From Straminergon stramineum (Eukaryota > Streptophyta > Bryopsida > Hypnales > Calliergonaceae), in the NCBI GenBank assembly GCA_963920665.1, contig OY987263.1, positions 43,993,218 through 44,057,217 on the forward strand: DNA of 64,000 nucleotides, read 5' to 3'. Below the pieces are notes generated by a model. That model saw only the letters and a program-made list of their open reading frames with translations. It had not been told where the DNA came from and ran no database searches. The position numbers were made by a program, and so were the translations under genes. Of the stretch, positions 1 to 12,872 are shown one piece after another; the stretch's first letter is position 1; every line of letters begins with the position of its first letter.

Positions 1-294
1 CTGGTTCGATCTTGCCCTAACTTACATTGGAGATTTAGAGGAATGAATGGTCTCCCACTTTTGTTGGCTTGTGGATGGAAAAAAGCAACAGTTTCTTTTG
101 CCCGGAGCTTCCGGCGTCGTGACAGACCAAACATTAACTTTAGTTAGTCAGGAACCACATGCTGCACAAAGGTACTAGCTTAGTAGTAAGCTTAGGAGGA
201 CAGCAACTCTGGAACAAATTAAACTGTTCAATACTACCGGTACTCGGTTTGGTTCAATCAGCCTTTCCAAACTCATTTGTGGGTGAAACTTTTA
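1..294. other. Non-coding single-copy-looking DNA
   Basis: Moderately GC-rich compared with the following kilobases. The short open frame at 159-422 has no recognisable motif and runs into the inverted-repeat element that begins at 295. No gene is called. Confidence 0.4.
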
Positions 295-677
295 GAGCAT
301 CTCCACTCTTGAGTAAGGAAGGGGCCTGGTCCGGTCTGGTAATGCGAGCAAAGCCTCCCAAATCTCCTCCACCGCAAACACACCTAACTAAAGTTAAAAA
401 GAGACTGGACTCTGTAAAATGAGCCCTAAACTTCTCACTGTAACAGGCCCTCCCATTTCTTCACCGAGCTTGGATTATGCCTGTCTGACTATGTTTTTGT
501 AACCTTTTTTGAAACTTCTAGCAATTAAAGCTAACTCTCATCAATGAGAAAGCAAAGCTGCCAGAGATATGGAGAGAAAGGGTGGGGAACTACTTTATTG
601 GTGAGGCATGAAGGACAGTTGAGCCTGCAATAAGCCATTTGGCTAGGCAGTTTCTTCATGAAAGGGTGGAGATGCTC
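295..677. mobile_element. Inverted-repeat MITE with GAGCATCTCCAC ends
   Basis: GAGCATCTCCAC at 295-306 is matched by its reverse complement GTGGAGATGCTC at 666-677. Beyond these 12 bp the ends continue with near matches (C/T then CTT), so the element is about 383 bp. Ends of the type GAGCATCTCCA are common on plant non-autonomous DNA transposons. A similar terminus (GCATTGGAGGTGCTCTAA) lies at 12078-12095. No transposase is encoded and no clear target-site duplication is visible. Confidence 0.55.
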
Positions 678-701
678 TCATAGTTTTAAACATAAAAGTT
701 T

Positions 702-1033
702 TAAGGTAGGAGGCTTGAAATCCGCACAATCTCTAAAATTGCCCGCCTCTTCAAATGTACACTATTTGTACATGGATTTTTTTCATCTTTACAGGGATGT
801 ACCAGCAGTGTACATTTAAGGAGGTGGACGATTTTAGAGCCCTATGCCATTTCGACTTTAAAAATTCATAACTAATTCCACAAAGCTCCAAAAAATTATG
901 AAACTACTTGGATTAGATGTCAATTCCACTTGTTTTTCAAGGAAAATTTACTGAAAAATATTTCAATAAGTTTCACCTCCCTAAAATTTAGTTTCAACTC
1001 TTAGATGGGAGCTTTATGGACCTCCTACCTTAG
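702..1033. mobile_element. MITE family K, copy 1
   Basis: The left end TAAGGTAGGAGG (702-713) is the reverse complement of the right end CCTCCTACCTTA (1021-1032). The body is present a second time in inverted orientation at 35286-35616, which confirms a mobile repeat of about 330 bp. Near one end both copies carry a small internal hairpin built from AATGTACAC and GTGTACATT with CCTC/GAGG flanks. It encodes nothing. Confidence 0.75.
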
Positions 1034-1204
1034 TATTCAACAAGGCAGATACGTGATGCAAAAAAAAGTTCTAAACTCAAAAACAATTGATGTTTATCAA
1101 AAAAAATTGGGTTTTCAACTTTGAAGTTTGAATATGAAGTTGGAGCTCTCAACATCCAAGCACTAGTGTAAAATAATGTATTGAATATGTGTTTTAGCTC
1201 ATAC

Positions 1205-1725
1205 ATAATTTATACCTTAAATGAGGTTGTTTACTTTGTTTGGTTTTGTTTGTTTGCTTTGTTTATTATGGTAAAATCTCTAGAACCATGCTTCCTTTGG
1301 TTTGTGCTCTTCATATTGTTGGAAAAGCCCTCAACAAAGAGTGGTGCCCAAACTTTGTTTCATGATGTTTAGACTCACAACAAAAAATGATATTGAATTT
1401 CAAAGTTTTTATGAATTATAAAATTATTTTTACTTTTATTTCATATTATATTGTAGCAACAACACATATTAGTTTATACACAAATCATAGTTTGTTGTTT
1501 TGTTTTGTTACAATGATGTCTCTAGAATAGTATATCCCACAATTGCATTCATGGTACCATTAGAAAGCTCTCTATGAGAAGGGGTGCATGCATAGACTTT
1601 CTTTCATGGTGTTTCAACTCATAGCAAAAAATATAGTGAATTTCAAATTTTTATGAATTAGAAATTAGAAAATTACTTTTCCTTAGATTTTATTATATTG
1701 TGGCAATAGCACAAGACATACTAGT
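1205..1725. repeat. Two tandem copies of dispersed repeat L
   Basis: Two degenerate units in the same orientation, roughly 1205-1480 and 1490-1725. Each has a TTTGTTTTGTTTG-like start, then CTCTAGAA, an AAAGC-CTC segment, GTGTTTCAACTCA-like sequence and a long TTTTTATGAATTA segment. A third copy lies at about 15610-15865. No coding potential is kept. This is probably a decayed transposon fragment. Confidence 0.55.
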
Positions 1726-3389
1726 ATCAAGAAAATCAGATAATATTTTCATTAAAGAATAGAGGTAGTTTTTAACAAATGCGACAATTATATCAAATCC
1801 AATAAATTTTATATCAATTAACCAAGGAACCTAAGTTTTTCACCTTCATTTTGTATTGTGTAGTTGTGTCCATAGAAAAATTCCTATTTTGTACAAAAAC
1901 TAACATAAAAATTGTTTTTATAGTTGCTTGATTATGCATTATAGATTTCATTTTCTTTGGAATAATCACATTAGGTAGTGATTTTTATTAACAAAGTTGT
2001 ACTAATATTGGATTTCAAAGTTGACTTCTTCCTCAAGCACTAAGTTTTGTAATCATTTTAGAATTTGTTCAAAAAATCTAATGCAAGTTTTTTCTAGGTC
2101 ATTGCAAGAAACACAAGTATGGTCCAATAGTTATATTTTTGTTGGTTTATTTTGGATTCAAAATCTATTTTTGTAAAAGATACAAATTATAGTTAACTCT
2201 TGGACCTTCGTAAGACTCTTTTCTAAGAAGATTAACAATGAAATAAAACTTTGAGTCTACAAAATCAAAAAATCAAAAATCTCAAGAAGATAGATACATT
2301 GTCATTATATTTTATTTAAAATGAGAATGTTGAAATTTAAATTTGTCCTATTTGTAAAAACTCTATGATGATAGTATTTGACCCAAAAAATTCCAACCAA
2401 TTTTCTCATCATTACAACAATTCTATATGCTATAATTGTAGCCACTCTTTGTTACACTCACTTTGTAAAACTATGGAAAACTATGAGATAGTGAATGATT
2501 TTCATGAATTCACATAGAAAAATGAATTCAAATTGTTGAAGGAGCTTTAAACTTTCATGCACAAATACAAAAATAGCATAACTTGAAATGAACCACAACC
2601 CAATTGGGATCCATACACTTGAAATCAAATCTACTATCTTCCATCCTAATATACAGAAAATTGTATGAAGTTCACGTACAAATAGATTGAGTGCAAAATT
2701 AGTGTTGAAAGGGTTGGGATTGAATTTAAAACTATCAATTCAAGAATTCTATATAAGGGGTTATGAAGTCAACACACATGATTAAGAATTGACTTGCTAT
2801 AGATAGTTTAGAATCTTAAGGGATGCTATAATTGGGTGTTCATTGCAAATGATGCAAAAGGAGAAGAGTAGTCTAGTCAATCAATGGTCTGTAATGAAAG
2901 CTATATGTTTTGTTTTGACCAACTAAACTTTTTTTTTCCCCCTTTCGATAACAATTTGACCAAATACACAATGTACATATTTTGTAAATTTGCCACTCCT
3001 TTGCCAAAAAAAATAGTGAATTTGATACCTCTACATATGTTTAATGACTAGATTCACCAGTGGTACCATGGTGGGTCACTAGCTAGCACCATTCCTACTT
3101 TGGTTTATTAGGGCATCATCATTCCACCCACTAGGTATGGGGGCTGTAAATCTCTTGGAGCACGTCATTGTAGTAGACTTTTAATCTAGAGCATCAATTG
3201 AAGAGTGGGGCTCTCCTCACCAACGCAAGCTCCGTATTGGAAGCTTCAAAACTTGTCAACATCGGTGGGCGGAGTCAATGGTGGAGGAAGCTTCACACTC
3301 TTGGCATCCTAGTGGAAATCCAGTTGTGAAAGATTAGAGAAACTACCCATGCCATGAGAAGACCTACAAGGCTCTACAATTGGTCTACG
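1726..3389. other. AT-rich intergenic DNA
   Basis: No gene recognised. The part near 2590-2800 resembles sequence near 16440-16560 and 38870-38990 (a shared GGGTT-GGAATTGA context), so at least some of it is old repeat. Around 3060-3330 the base composition rises but there is no long open frame. Confidence 0.4.
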
Positions 3390-3495
3390 TTGCCATGTAG
3401 GTCTTTGCAAGTCAAGGAGTTTCAAAGTTTCTAAACATGTTGTCATATAGGTCTTTGCGAGTCAAGGGGTCCTAAAGTTTCTAAACATGTTGCCA
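3390..3495. repeat. 50-bp tandem repeat, just over two copies
   Basis: Units at 3390-3439 and 3440-3489 share TTG(C/T)CAT(G/A)TAGGTCTTTGC, AGTCAAGG and TTTCTAAACATG. A third unit starts at 3490 and then diverges. Confidence 0.75.
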
Positions 3496-5998
3496 TTTCG
3501 GTCGTCGCCACATGCCAGCGCGTCCAGCCTGGTTCTATTAGTAACCCTATTAGAAGAAGAAGAAAAGGAATTGCTTTGGGCGTCTCGCTTTTTGTCTCTT
3601 GCATGATGTTGTGTGGTGTGGATGATTTGGTCCGTGGCACATTTGAGAACATACCAACCCTTCCTTCCATGCCCCAAAATCGACATTTTGGGGTCCCGTG
3701 TGCACATTGGATTGGCCGGAGAGTGCGAGTTTGTGAATTCTGGTCGGTCCCCACCCACACTGGACTGCACTGCAAATGTTCAGTCCCAAGTGGCACCTGA
3801 TCCAGTCCCTTCCGTCCGTCTGTCCGTCTGTCCGTCCGTCGAGTGCCTTGGAAACTTGCAAATGAAATCCCTGTCTTTGAGGAGCGCAGCAAAACTGAAC
3901 TGAACCCCCATTTTAGGAAGCTTAAGATATATAGTGTCAGAATAATGAACAAATGTCAGGTGAGCTCGGATAAACTGAATATTCTTCCACAGCATTTTGA
4001 TCATCAGTGAGTGCATGCCAGTTTCCAGTTTGCAGTTTCCGTTCAGTACCTTGCCTTACCTTGCCCTGCCAGTTTTCAGTAATGAGGGGGCCAGAAGGAC
4101 AGAATTGAAGGAATAAATAATCAACTTAACTTAACTTCCGCAAGTGGTACTTGAAACTTGTTGTCGATGCACTAGCTTAGCTTAACTTACGGTCAGGACA
4201 CACTCAGGCGCCCAACTTAACATCCTTTTCCGTGCAAGGCCCCCAAATGGCCCATCAGAGGCTTCCATCCAAAGGGCGGTGTAGGCCCACATCCTTTCAG
4301 TTGGCCGGGGAGGCGGGGAGAAAAAACAAATCAAATACTAACCGACATGGCTATGTTTTCCCAAATAATCAAAGTAATGGAAGGATGAGCGGTGCAAATG
4401 GACATTTAAGCACAGGAATTGTTAGTTGGTAACCTCCAAAGGACCAAGCAACAGTTCAGCATAACTTAAGTGAGAAATCTTTACTTAGGTGAGTTAGTTG
4501 CACATGAAGTCAATTTGGGTTGGATGTTCACAAATTTTTGACACAAGGTGTGAATGTGTACCCCCTTATATGGAGATATTATTTTTTTTCCAATGTTGTG
4601 CCTAGGTCCAAAAAATTATGCTACCTTGAATGTCTAGGCAACTCAAGCCACTTCAAGCAGCATGAGCAATACTCATACTCTACTTCTGAAATTTGGCAAG
4701 GGATTTAATTAATATGATATAGGATGCAAAATAATATAAAAAAATATGTGTAGTACAAAAATCTCATTCTACAAGGACTGAAGTAAAGTATATTTGCCCT
4801 ATGAAGCATGGTTGAAAAAAAAATCCTCTCACTTCAAACATTCTTATCTTTCAATCTCTACAATCAAAGTTCCTCAATTTTTTTTCCACAAATAATTCCT
4901 ATAGTAGTCTAGTACAAAGTCTACGGTTGACCCTACTAAACACAATTTCAACACATTTAGAGCCCTATGAACAAGGCCTATGTTTTGCACTTTGAAAATT
5001 CAAAACTTATTCATACAATGTTGAAAAAATACCTGCAAATTTGAGTTGGAACCCTCTTTCACTTGTTAAAAAGATCCAATAATAGTAAATTTTGTCATAT
5101 AATTCTAATTGTGCTCAATTGGTGATGATTGTAGGTGCACATTCATTAGTGGAGTGTCAAGCAATTTTGTTAAGTAAAGAAATGCCATATGCATATTAGT
5201 TAGTAGGAATTTTGATGTTCAAGGAATACTTAGGTTCTATAATTATTCCAATGTTGTATGATTGTAAGAACGTATTGCAGTTGTAGGATAAGTTTGGAGG
5301 AAAATAATTCCAAATATAGATGTCAAAACTTTAGGAGAATTCTTATTTTAGGAAACAAAATATGATATTGTGAAGAAAAAATATTGTCAAAAGAATATTG
5401 TGTGCATATGGTCATAAGTACTAGTCATGTGAACTCTTGATTCTCACATGTGTATGCACAACAATCATATGATAACTATACCTAATAGTTAGGGTTGGTT
5501 ACCAAATAATTAACTCAAGTTGGCAAATGTGATTCAACAATGCACAAAAATAGAAAGATCATTTTTTCCTCATACAATTCTATTAACAAAACAATTTAAA
5601 AAAAATATATCATCTATTTTTAGAAATATTTTTTGATGACCTTGACTATTGGGAACAGCAAGTGAGTTTTCTTTGTTTTTGTCAATTAATAGAGTTCATT
5701 GTTTACCAGGATCTCTCATTTGCAACATTACAACTTATCCCATCAAAGCCTATCAAAATTTTGAAGTCTATGTCCTTTTGCTTGCCTTTGGAGGGTACCC
5801 TGAAAGGATTGGAGGTGCAAAAATTTGTGTTGTAGAAGCCACCTTGTCACCTTATCGTCCTTTAGAGGTTAAGAATTTCCACGAGCAGGTCATTTTTAGT
5901 CATATGATGCAATGAATTCGCTTCATTTGCATTATAAATACATTAAAAATAGCAAGTCAAAAAATTTAAGTTATTCAAGTCAAAAAGGAAGATGTAAC
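3496..5998. other. GC-richer island then AT-rich DNA, no supported gene
   Basis: Positions 3500-4450 are richer in GC and contain a (CCGT/CTGT)n simple repeat at about 3813-3840 and several CTTAACTTAA repeats at 4120-4150. Several overlapping open frames on both strands show no family motif. From 4450 the DNA is AT-rich. An 88-residue frame at 5649-5915 (plus) has protein-like composition with a GGYPERIGGAK segment, but I cannot name it. It may be a transposon fragment. Confidence 0.35.
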
Positions 5999-6002
5999 TT
6001 AA

Positions 6003-6970
6003 CTCCTCAAAGCTTGAGGCCTTTGGGGGTTCAAGAACATCATTGCTTTTGAAGTGTTATAGACCTAAATGCCACTATAGTATAGAAATCTCAACTATAC
6101 TTGTAGTGTACAGGTTGTAAATGATGTGAATCAAATTAGGAGTTATTTGGCCACATACATTGCAAAATTAGAATGTTTTAGTGTTGGAAATGGATGCTAA
6201 AATTTTCCTAGAAACACATTGGGAGGTGAAATAGATTTCTAAACCTACTCAAATGAAAAAACTTAACTATGAAGTGATTCAAAAACAACATACAAATGCA
6301 TTGGTGAAAAAAATATCATTCAATTGTCTCATTATGTCTACAAAATGGCTCTGAAATGTCAAAAATAGCAAGAAAAGTTGCAAAAAATACATCCGAGGTT
6401 GAACCTCCTTCTACTAAAATGTTTCTCAGTCACTCATAACTTCTTCAATTGATATGAAATTTTATCTACTTAAATGATTCTAATATATGCAACCTTTTTT
6501 TAAAAAATTATTGGAAAATAATGGACAGAGTATGAAGAAGAAACAAGCCGCCAAATTTCACCATAATCCAAAATGTTTAGATTTTGAACTTCAAATTGCT
6601 CCCAAACATTCAAACAACTTGGATTGACATGAAAGCTTAACATCAATAACTAGACTTCAAGGGGAAATAATCCAACAAATTTTATTGAAAATGAACGTTG
6701 GATGAGGAGATACATGCCCTTGAAGTTACAACCATCAAATGCAGTTTGGTGAACTCAAATTGAACCTATGAACTTCAATTGGCTTCTAAAAAATCAATAC
6801 ATCTGGGACTGATCAGAAAATTTACCACACAAACAAGAATTTGAAAGAGCTCAAATTTCTCAACAAGTTTTATTGAATTCAGACATCTACTTAGATGCAA
6901 AAGGTACAACACTTTGAATTCGGCTAGAAACTATGTGAGGACACTTTTGGTCCCCTTAGGCAATGAGGGG
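6003..6970. mobile_element. TTAA-flanked MITE A1 (left arm of a ~1 kb inverted pair)
   Basis: Bounded by TTAA at 5999-6002 and 6971-6974. Inside these the ends are CTCCTC... and ...GGCAATGAGGGG. Almost the whole 970 bp is matched, at moderate identity, by the reverse complement of 7972-8952. The similarity stops at the TTAA on both sides, which fixes the boundaries. TTAA targets with C-run ends are the hallmark of piggyBac-type transposons. No transposase is present. Confidence 0.75.
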
Positions 6971-6974
6971 TTAA

Positions 6975-7967
6975 GCTTAGCTTGCAATTCATTTGTCTGC
7001 TTCATATTTTCCTTCTAAAGTGGGGTACCCACCCCACCCCTTCAATCAATGCTATATTGCCATGAGAAAGGGGGACCATCTTTTGTGTGTGGGTTTATTT
7101 GTACTGTGAAGGATTTGGAAGCATTTTGGACATTTGTATTTGTCCATTGTAGGATTACACAGCTTAATAATTGTTCAAACTGAGACTGCAGAAATATTTC
7201 TTAAATGCCAAGTGCTACTGTATAATGTGCGTATCGTGCCCTTCTGATGCCACAAGGTTTTGGTCAGGAAGTAAAAACAGGCATCCCCACTTTATATGAA
7301 TTTCAATTCAAGTTGGACTATTTTATGTGGAGGTCGGTCTTATTAGAATCCGCCTTTGTCACATCAAGTCCCTTTCTTTCATTGGAGGCAATTGTTTTTT
7401 TTTGTCTCATTTGCACACGACGTGTAGATTAGCTTTCAGTCATTACCTAACTTAACTTACATATCGTAGGTTTCAATCTTACCCTCATCAGTCTGTGTGA
7501 TGCCAGTGCTGGAGAAAATACTGTAGTCACTAATTAATTGAAAGAACTGTGTCTAGCTAGATTGTCGTTGTCGCATGAACAGTTAGCAGGAATCTATCAC
7601 ATGTGGGTTGTCGAATGTATTGGCTCCTGTATCTTTGCTCAATGTATTCATTTAGCGCAATTCACGCATCATTCATTGAATGATCAGGCAAGATCAAAGG
7701 ACTGCTCATCACTAAGGTCTGCGCACCCACCTACAATGGACCCAAATTACAAATTACAACTGAATGTAGTTACTATTATTAAACATAGAATCACTTTTAT
7801 TAGGTCTTGTCGACAATTGAAAGAAGATTCCAATGCACTTTAGCATGCATTGTTTGGACAAAATATGAAGAAGTTATGAATTTTCAATGTATAATCTCTT
7901 TGTTGTTTTGAAAACCAACACTATATTCTTATTATAGAATTTTGTTTTCAAAATGCAAACATCTTGT
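6975..7967. other. ~1 kb spacer between MITEs A1 and A2
   Basis: Higher-GC, apparently single-copy sequence flanked by the inverted elements. Open frames at 7247-7432 and 7538-7843 (plus) have no recognisable domain. It is either the interior of a larger foldback element or host DNA trapped between two insertions. Confidence 0.4.
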
Positions 7968-7971
7968 TTAA

Positions 7972-8952
7972 CCCCTCATTGCCGGAGGGGACAAAAAGTG
8001 TCCTCATATTGTTTGGTAGTCAAATTCCAAGTGTTGTTACTCTTGCATCCGATGTCGAAATTCAATAAAAACTTGTTGAAAAACTTGTGCATATTAGTCT
8101 AGTTTCACTAGTAAAATTTTCAGATCAATCCAAGATGTACTGAGTTTTTGAGAGCCCTTCAAAGTTCACAAGTTCAATTTGAGTTCACCACATTGCATTC
8201 TGATGGCTGCAACTTCAGGGGCTTGTAACTTTTTCATAAAATGTTTGTTTTCAATAACATTTGTTGGATTTTGTTCCTCTCACAGTCTAGTTATTGTGGT
8301 AAAATTTTCATGTCAATCCAAGTTGTTTTGAATGTTTGGGAGCACTTCGAAGTTCAAAATCCAGACATTTTTGCATTACAATGAACTTCTGCAGCTTATA
8401 ACTTCTTCATACGTGGTCCATTTTCAATCATTTTTGTTGGAAAAGCTTTACATACTAATCTAGTTTGTGTGGTTAAAATTTCAAATCAATCCAAGAGGTA
8501 ATGAGTGAATGAGTGACTAAGAAGCATTTTAGTAGAGGAAGGTTCAACCATAGATGTGATTTTTTGCTACTTTTTTCACTGTTTTTTGACATTTCAAAAC
8601 AATTTTGCAAACACAATGAGTCAATTGAACGATATTTTTTTCCACCAAAGTGTTTGTCTTTTGGTTTTGAATCACTGTGTAGTTTAAAGTTTTTCCATTT
8701 GAGTAGGTTTAGAAATCGAATTTCACCTCCAAATGTGTTCTTAAGAAAATTTCAGCATCTATTCTCAAGACTAAAACATTATAATCATTCAATCTATATG
8801 GTCAAATGGACCCAAATTTGTTTCACACGATCTGCAACATGCACACACAAGATTGTATGGTTGAGATTTTCATACTTCATTGAAATTTAGACTTATAGCA
8901 CTTGAAAAGCGAGGATGCTTTTACACATGTTTGGACTTCAGGCAACAAGGAG
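7972..8952. mobile_element. TTAA-flanked MITE A2 (right arm of a ~1 kb inverted pair)
   Basis: Begins CCCCTCATTGCC after TTAA (7968-7971) and ends GGCAACAAGGAG before TTAA (8953-8956). It aligns end to end with A1 in opposite orientation. Open frames inside it, such as 8513-8890, come from repeat sequence and are not called as genes. Confidence 0.75.
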
Positions 8953-9470
8953 TTAACCTTTGAATGTTAGGCTAGTGATCGTCCCTTTTGGCACTGTATG
9001 ACATCATCTACCTTAAAAAAAATGCCCACTCGAGGTCAAAATACTTTGCATGATTTCTCCTTTATATACAAAATTTCAAGGATGAACAATTGTACTTTTG
9101 TCCCACACAGAAAGATTCTTTGTCATTGATTGGCTGGAAACTATCCTCTGCAATGTTTATGGATTAATCAATATCTAGAAAAAAGTGATTATTTTGGGTT
9201 CAAATTTTGGTGTTGCAGTTGTGGGTAGTGTTGATTATAGGTGTAAAGTGCAATTGTTCATCCTTGAAATTTGGTACAAAAAGGAGAGATCATGCAAAGT
9301 ATTTTGACCTCAAGTGAGCATTTTTTTTAAAGTAGATGATGTCATATAGTGCCAAAAGGGACGATCACTAGCCCAACATTTAAAGGTTAACCCCTCATTG
9401 CCTGAAGTCCAAACATGTGTAAAAGCATCCTTGCTTTTCAAGTGCTATAAGTCTAAATTTCAATGAGTCC
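8875..9470. repeat. Near-perfect long hairpin
   Basis: The left arm, about 8875-9098, is the reverse complement of about 9243-9470 with only scattered mismatches; the loop is about 145 bp. The outer 80 bp of the left arm is the end of MITE A2. On the right the same end (CCCCTCATTGCC after TTAA at 9387-9390) starts another, decayed family A copy. The inner part of the arms, including GATCGTCCCTTTTGGCACT, is unrelated to A. A transcript would fold into a double-stranded RNA stem of more than 200 bp. Confidence 0.85.
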
Positions 9471-12400
9471 AATCTTACTTAAGTTTTGTGTACTAATGTG
9501 TTTGCCTTTCACTAGTTGTTGAAAAGTGTTGATACTTCTAAGGGTGAATTGAAGGAAACTCTATATTGTAAGTGAAGGGCCCATCAGCTTGTCAAATGTT
9601 TGTTTTTTTAGAAATATAAGGTTTGGGATAGAATGATAAGTTTAATAGATTCATACAACTCTTTTTTTTATTCCCATTGATTCTTTTCTTGAAAAACTCC
9701 AAAATTTTGACATCATATTTTAGTATCATTTCCCTAGTCTAGTCTCCACTACTGGTTTTTTCACTAGAGAATCCAATAATATGTATGTAGGGCATGCCAA
9801 GAGTTTGTGCCCCAACCCTCTCCCAAAATAATAGTGAGATGCAGTAGAGTAGCCCCGACTCACTTCAAATTAAAGCAGAGAATGTAACTTAGTTCCCGTA
9901 CTGCCTCTGCCTCCCATTGTACAGTACTGTCTTAAGTTATTGCCCTTGCTGTGGGGTAAGACTGACTCTTGATTCATGCTGGCCCCATCGACTGAGTGAC
10001 CCCATCCAATTCTTCTTCTTAAGTTAAGCTTACTACCAGACATATATATGCTTCAGAAAAAGAAAAAGAAAAAGAAAAAGAAAAAAGAAAAAAGAAAAAG
10101 AAAAAGAGCTTACTATCCTACCAGACTGTCTGGGCTCACCTCCATGGCTCTGCCAATTCCTGGGAGTTGCTAAGGTACTCTGTCCATGAAAAGCCTGTGA
10201 ATTGGCTGAAGCTTACGTTAGTTTACAACCAATTGCTGTTGTGTATTGTGTGCACACGTGGAGGCATGTACTGAAGAATTTCACGGGAAAGAGGGAGCCA
10301 GAAGTCATTGTTTGTTTGTACATTCAATTCAATTCATTCATTCATGACAAAAGGCAATTATCATAACAAGGGCAAGAGACAATTTAAGACAATTTAAGAG
10401 AAGCTTAATTTCATGAAGCTTGGTATGGATGGCTGATTGAGTGGCTAGAGAAACTATAGTAGCTTGAACAATGACACCCCAATCCATCCATTCCAATCTT
10501 TCATCCTCCCAAAGTACTTCCACATCATTAGGTCCTTGTATGTGCCATCCAATTCATCAGACGCGTCTTCAATTAATTAAACCTCATTGCTGAACAAAGC
10601 AAGAGTGTTTAATTTGTTCCTTCACCAGAGAAGTTTGGAGCCACCTCCTAGCTAGCTAGACAAGCCCCCCCCCCCCCAACTTCTCCATCTTGTCTGCTGA
10701 GTTGGCTACATTGCTTGCTTGGTGACGTGGCATATTGGTGAGTTCTAAGTGGACAACCCCTAGGTCTGAACACTTCTCATTGGACAAGGATTTGAGCCAA
10801 TGACCGACTTTTGAACTTCATTTTTTTTGTCTTGTCTGGTTGCTCGTCTGAACCAGGCCTCACTGAATGGGGGTACTGTACGGAATCATAAGTTATTTAT
10901 CAGTGCAACATCATCTCCTGAGTGAGAGTGAGTGAGTGGTTTCCAGAAGTGAGTGAGCCCCATCACAGATTCACAGTGGGCAGCTTCTGAGTGTTCTGAG
11001 ATGGCATCTCTGGTTGTTTTTTTAACTTTACTTAACTGAGGCTGGCCACGTCCTGTCCAGTTGCCGTAAGGCGCCAGCAACTGATGGTTCAAGCTCTGCT
11101 TGTCCTCCTGTACTTTCAGTCCTTCCTTACACCCCGCCATTCATTCCCACTGACAGAACAGAAAAAAAAGAAAAAAGAAAAAAAAAGAAAGAGAGAGAGA
11201 GAGCTTGGCTTGGGCTTGGTTTGCTGCACAACCCCGCTAAGTTAGGGTAGGCAGCCCCTCCCCATGGGCAAGCAAAGGGAAGGGAAGGAGTACGGCAGGC
11301 AATGCGCGCGCGCACTTCCATATTGGCGGCCTTCTGACTGTCCTGCTTTGGGACAGGAGGAGGGCCTCTCTTTCCATGGCAGACTGAGATGGAAGCGACA
11401 AGCTGGGGATGGAGACGGAGACCGGAGAATCCAAACCTTCAGTTTGACGGACCCTTAGGAGACGACTTCATCCACTCAGTGCAGTGGTTTGGTGGATGGA
11501 GGATGAATGTATTGGACCAAGCTAAAAGAAGCCTTGAACTGAACTAAGGAGTGCATGGCCTTGAAATGGATGAAGTAAGTAAATCCAAGTATGTTGGTTA
11601 AAGAAGGAGCTTCACTTCTGTCTACTTCGAGCAATAAGTGCAACTCCAATGCACACACTATTAGAATACAAGCACAATATCCAAAATTTTGAAGAGGAGG
11701 TACGCGGACCTCATTCCGTGCCGGCAACTTTCTTAAAAAAATTGCCCCAATGCAAAGTTGGCAATTCAAACCACAAATGAACCTTTGTCGGATTATAAAA
11801 AGAAAGAGAAAGAAAATTCTACATTAAATATAGAATTTTCATGCAAACTAGGAGAGCTCAAATTTATTAGCATGCAAAACAAGGTCAAAAGGGAATGACA
11901 TTGTTGACTTTGGCTATAGTGTACCACCTTGCAAACTCTTCATATTTCTTCAAAATGCCGAGCAAGGGATGGATACTGACGAGCTCAGGAATAACCAATG
12001 ACCAATGCCGGTTGCATTGGGGTGTATTTTTTTAGTTCCCTCCTTCATCGAAACTTGGTGTATGTATTTCCATCTAGCATTGGAGGTGCTCTAAATTATG
12101 ATTGATTTGGTGTGGTCACTTAGCGCTTTATGATTTTGGTGCACGATTTTTTAGAACATTAATTGTCAAGTGCCCTCACTACATTGGTATGAATTCCAAG
12201 GAACTTGCCTGAATATGTCCAAACATGTTAAATAGAACAATATTATATTGCTTAAAAAATATTGCATGGAGGGATGGGAAGAAAATAACATTTACAAAAA
12301 TAAAGCTTTCAGGTCTAGATTTTTCTCAAGCCATAAAAAAAACTCTTTGTTAAGTTGTGGGCAATATTTCATGACTAACAAGATAACTCCAATGTATTAC

Positions 12401-12872
12401 TACACATAGTGGCCATGCTATTAGTAAACAATATTTCCAAAAAATTGATGCCAAGATTTTGGAGGATATTTTTTTTTCAAATACATATAGTTTTTTTTTT
12501 CATATTTTTATGGAAAAAAGGAATCTTTCTATTTATGGAAAGCATTCCTTGAATTGCCTTCACTGACTTTAATTAATTATTTGGAAGGGAATGTCGACAT
12601 TGACTATTGGTTATGGTCATGAACATATGAATATCTAAATTTTCTTAAATAGAAATATGAAGTCTTGCATTGCTTCATCAAATCCTATAACTCTTTGAGA
12701 TAATTTGAAGAAGGTTTTCATGGGATTCTTGTGAACTCAAACATCTAGCAATAAGAAGACCACTTGCACTTTTAGTCATGGTAACTTTTGCATATCATAT
12801 CCAAATAGCTCATACTTTGGTTTCCATGAGAATCCTCATTTGAATATCTACCATTAATAAGACCAAAGTTAA
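9471..12872. other. Intergenic DNA with purine runs, no supported gene
   Basis: Mixed AT-rich repeat and GC-richer islands at 9.8-11.5 kb. The islands hold an (AAAAAG)n run at about 10057-10107, a C13 run at 10665-10677 and an A/G-rich run at 11160-11203. Short frames near 10.9-11.8 kb on both strands have no domain. At 12078-12095 is a MITE-like terminus (see 295-677). Confidence 0.35.

Noticed and set aside
3443..4016. Overlapping frames of 74-169 codons on both strands
   Set aside because: They run through a CCGT/CTGT simple repeat and a 50-bp tandem repeat and show no conserved domain.
8513..8890. 125-codon frame in MITE A2
   Set aside because: Lies wholly in the repeat arm and is not kept in A1.
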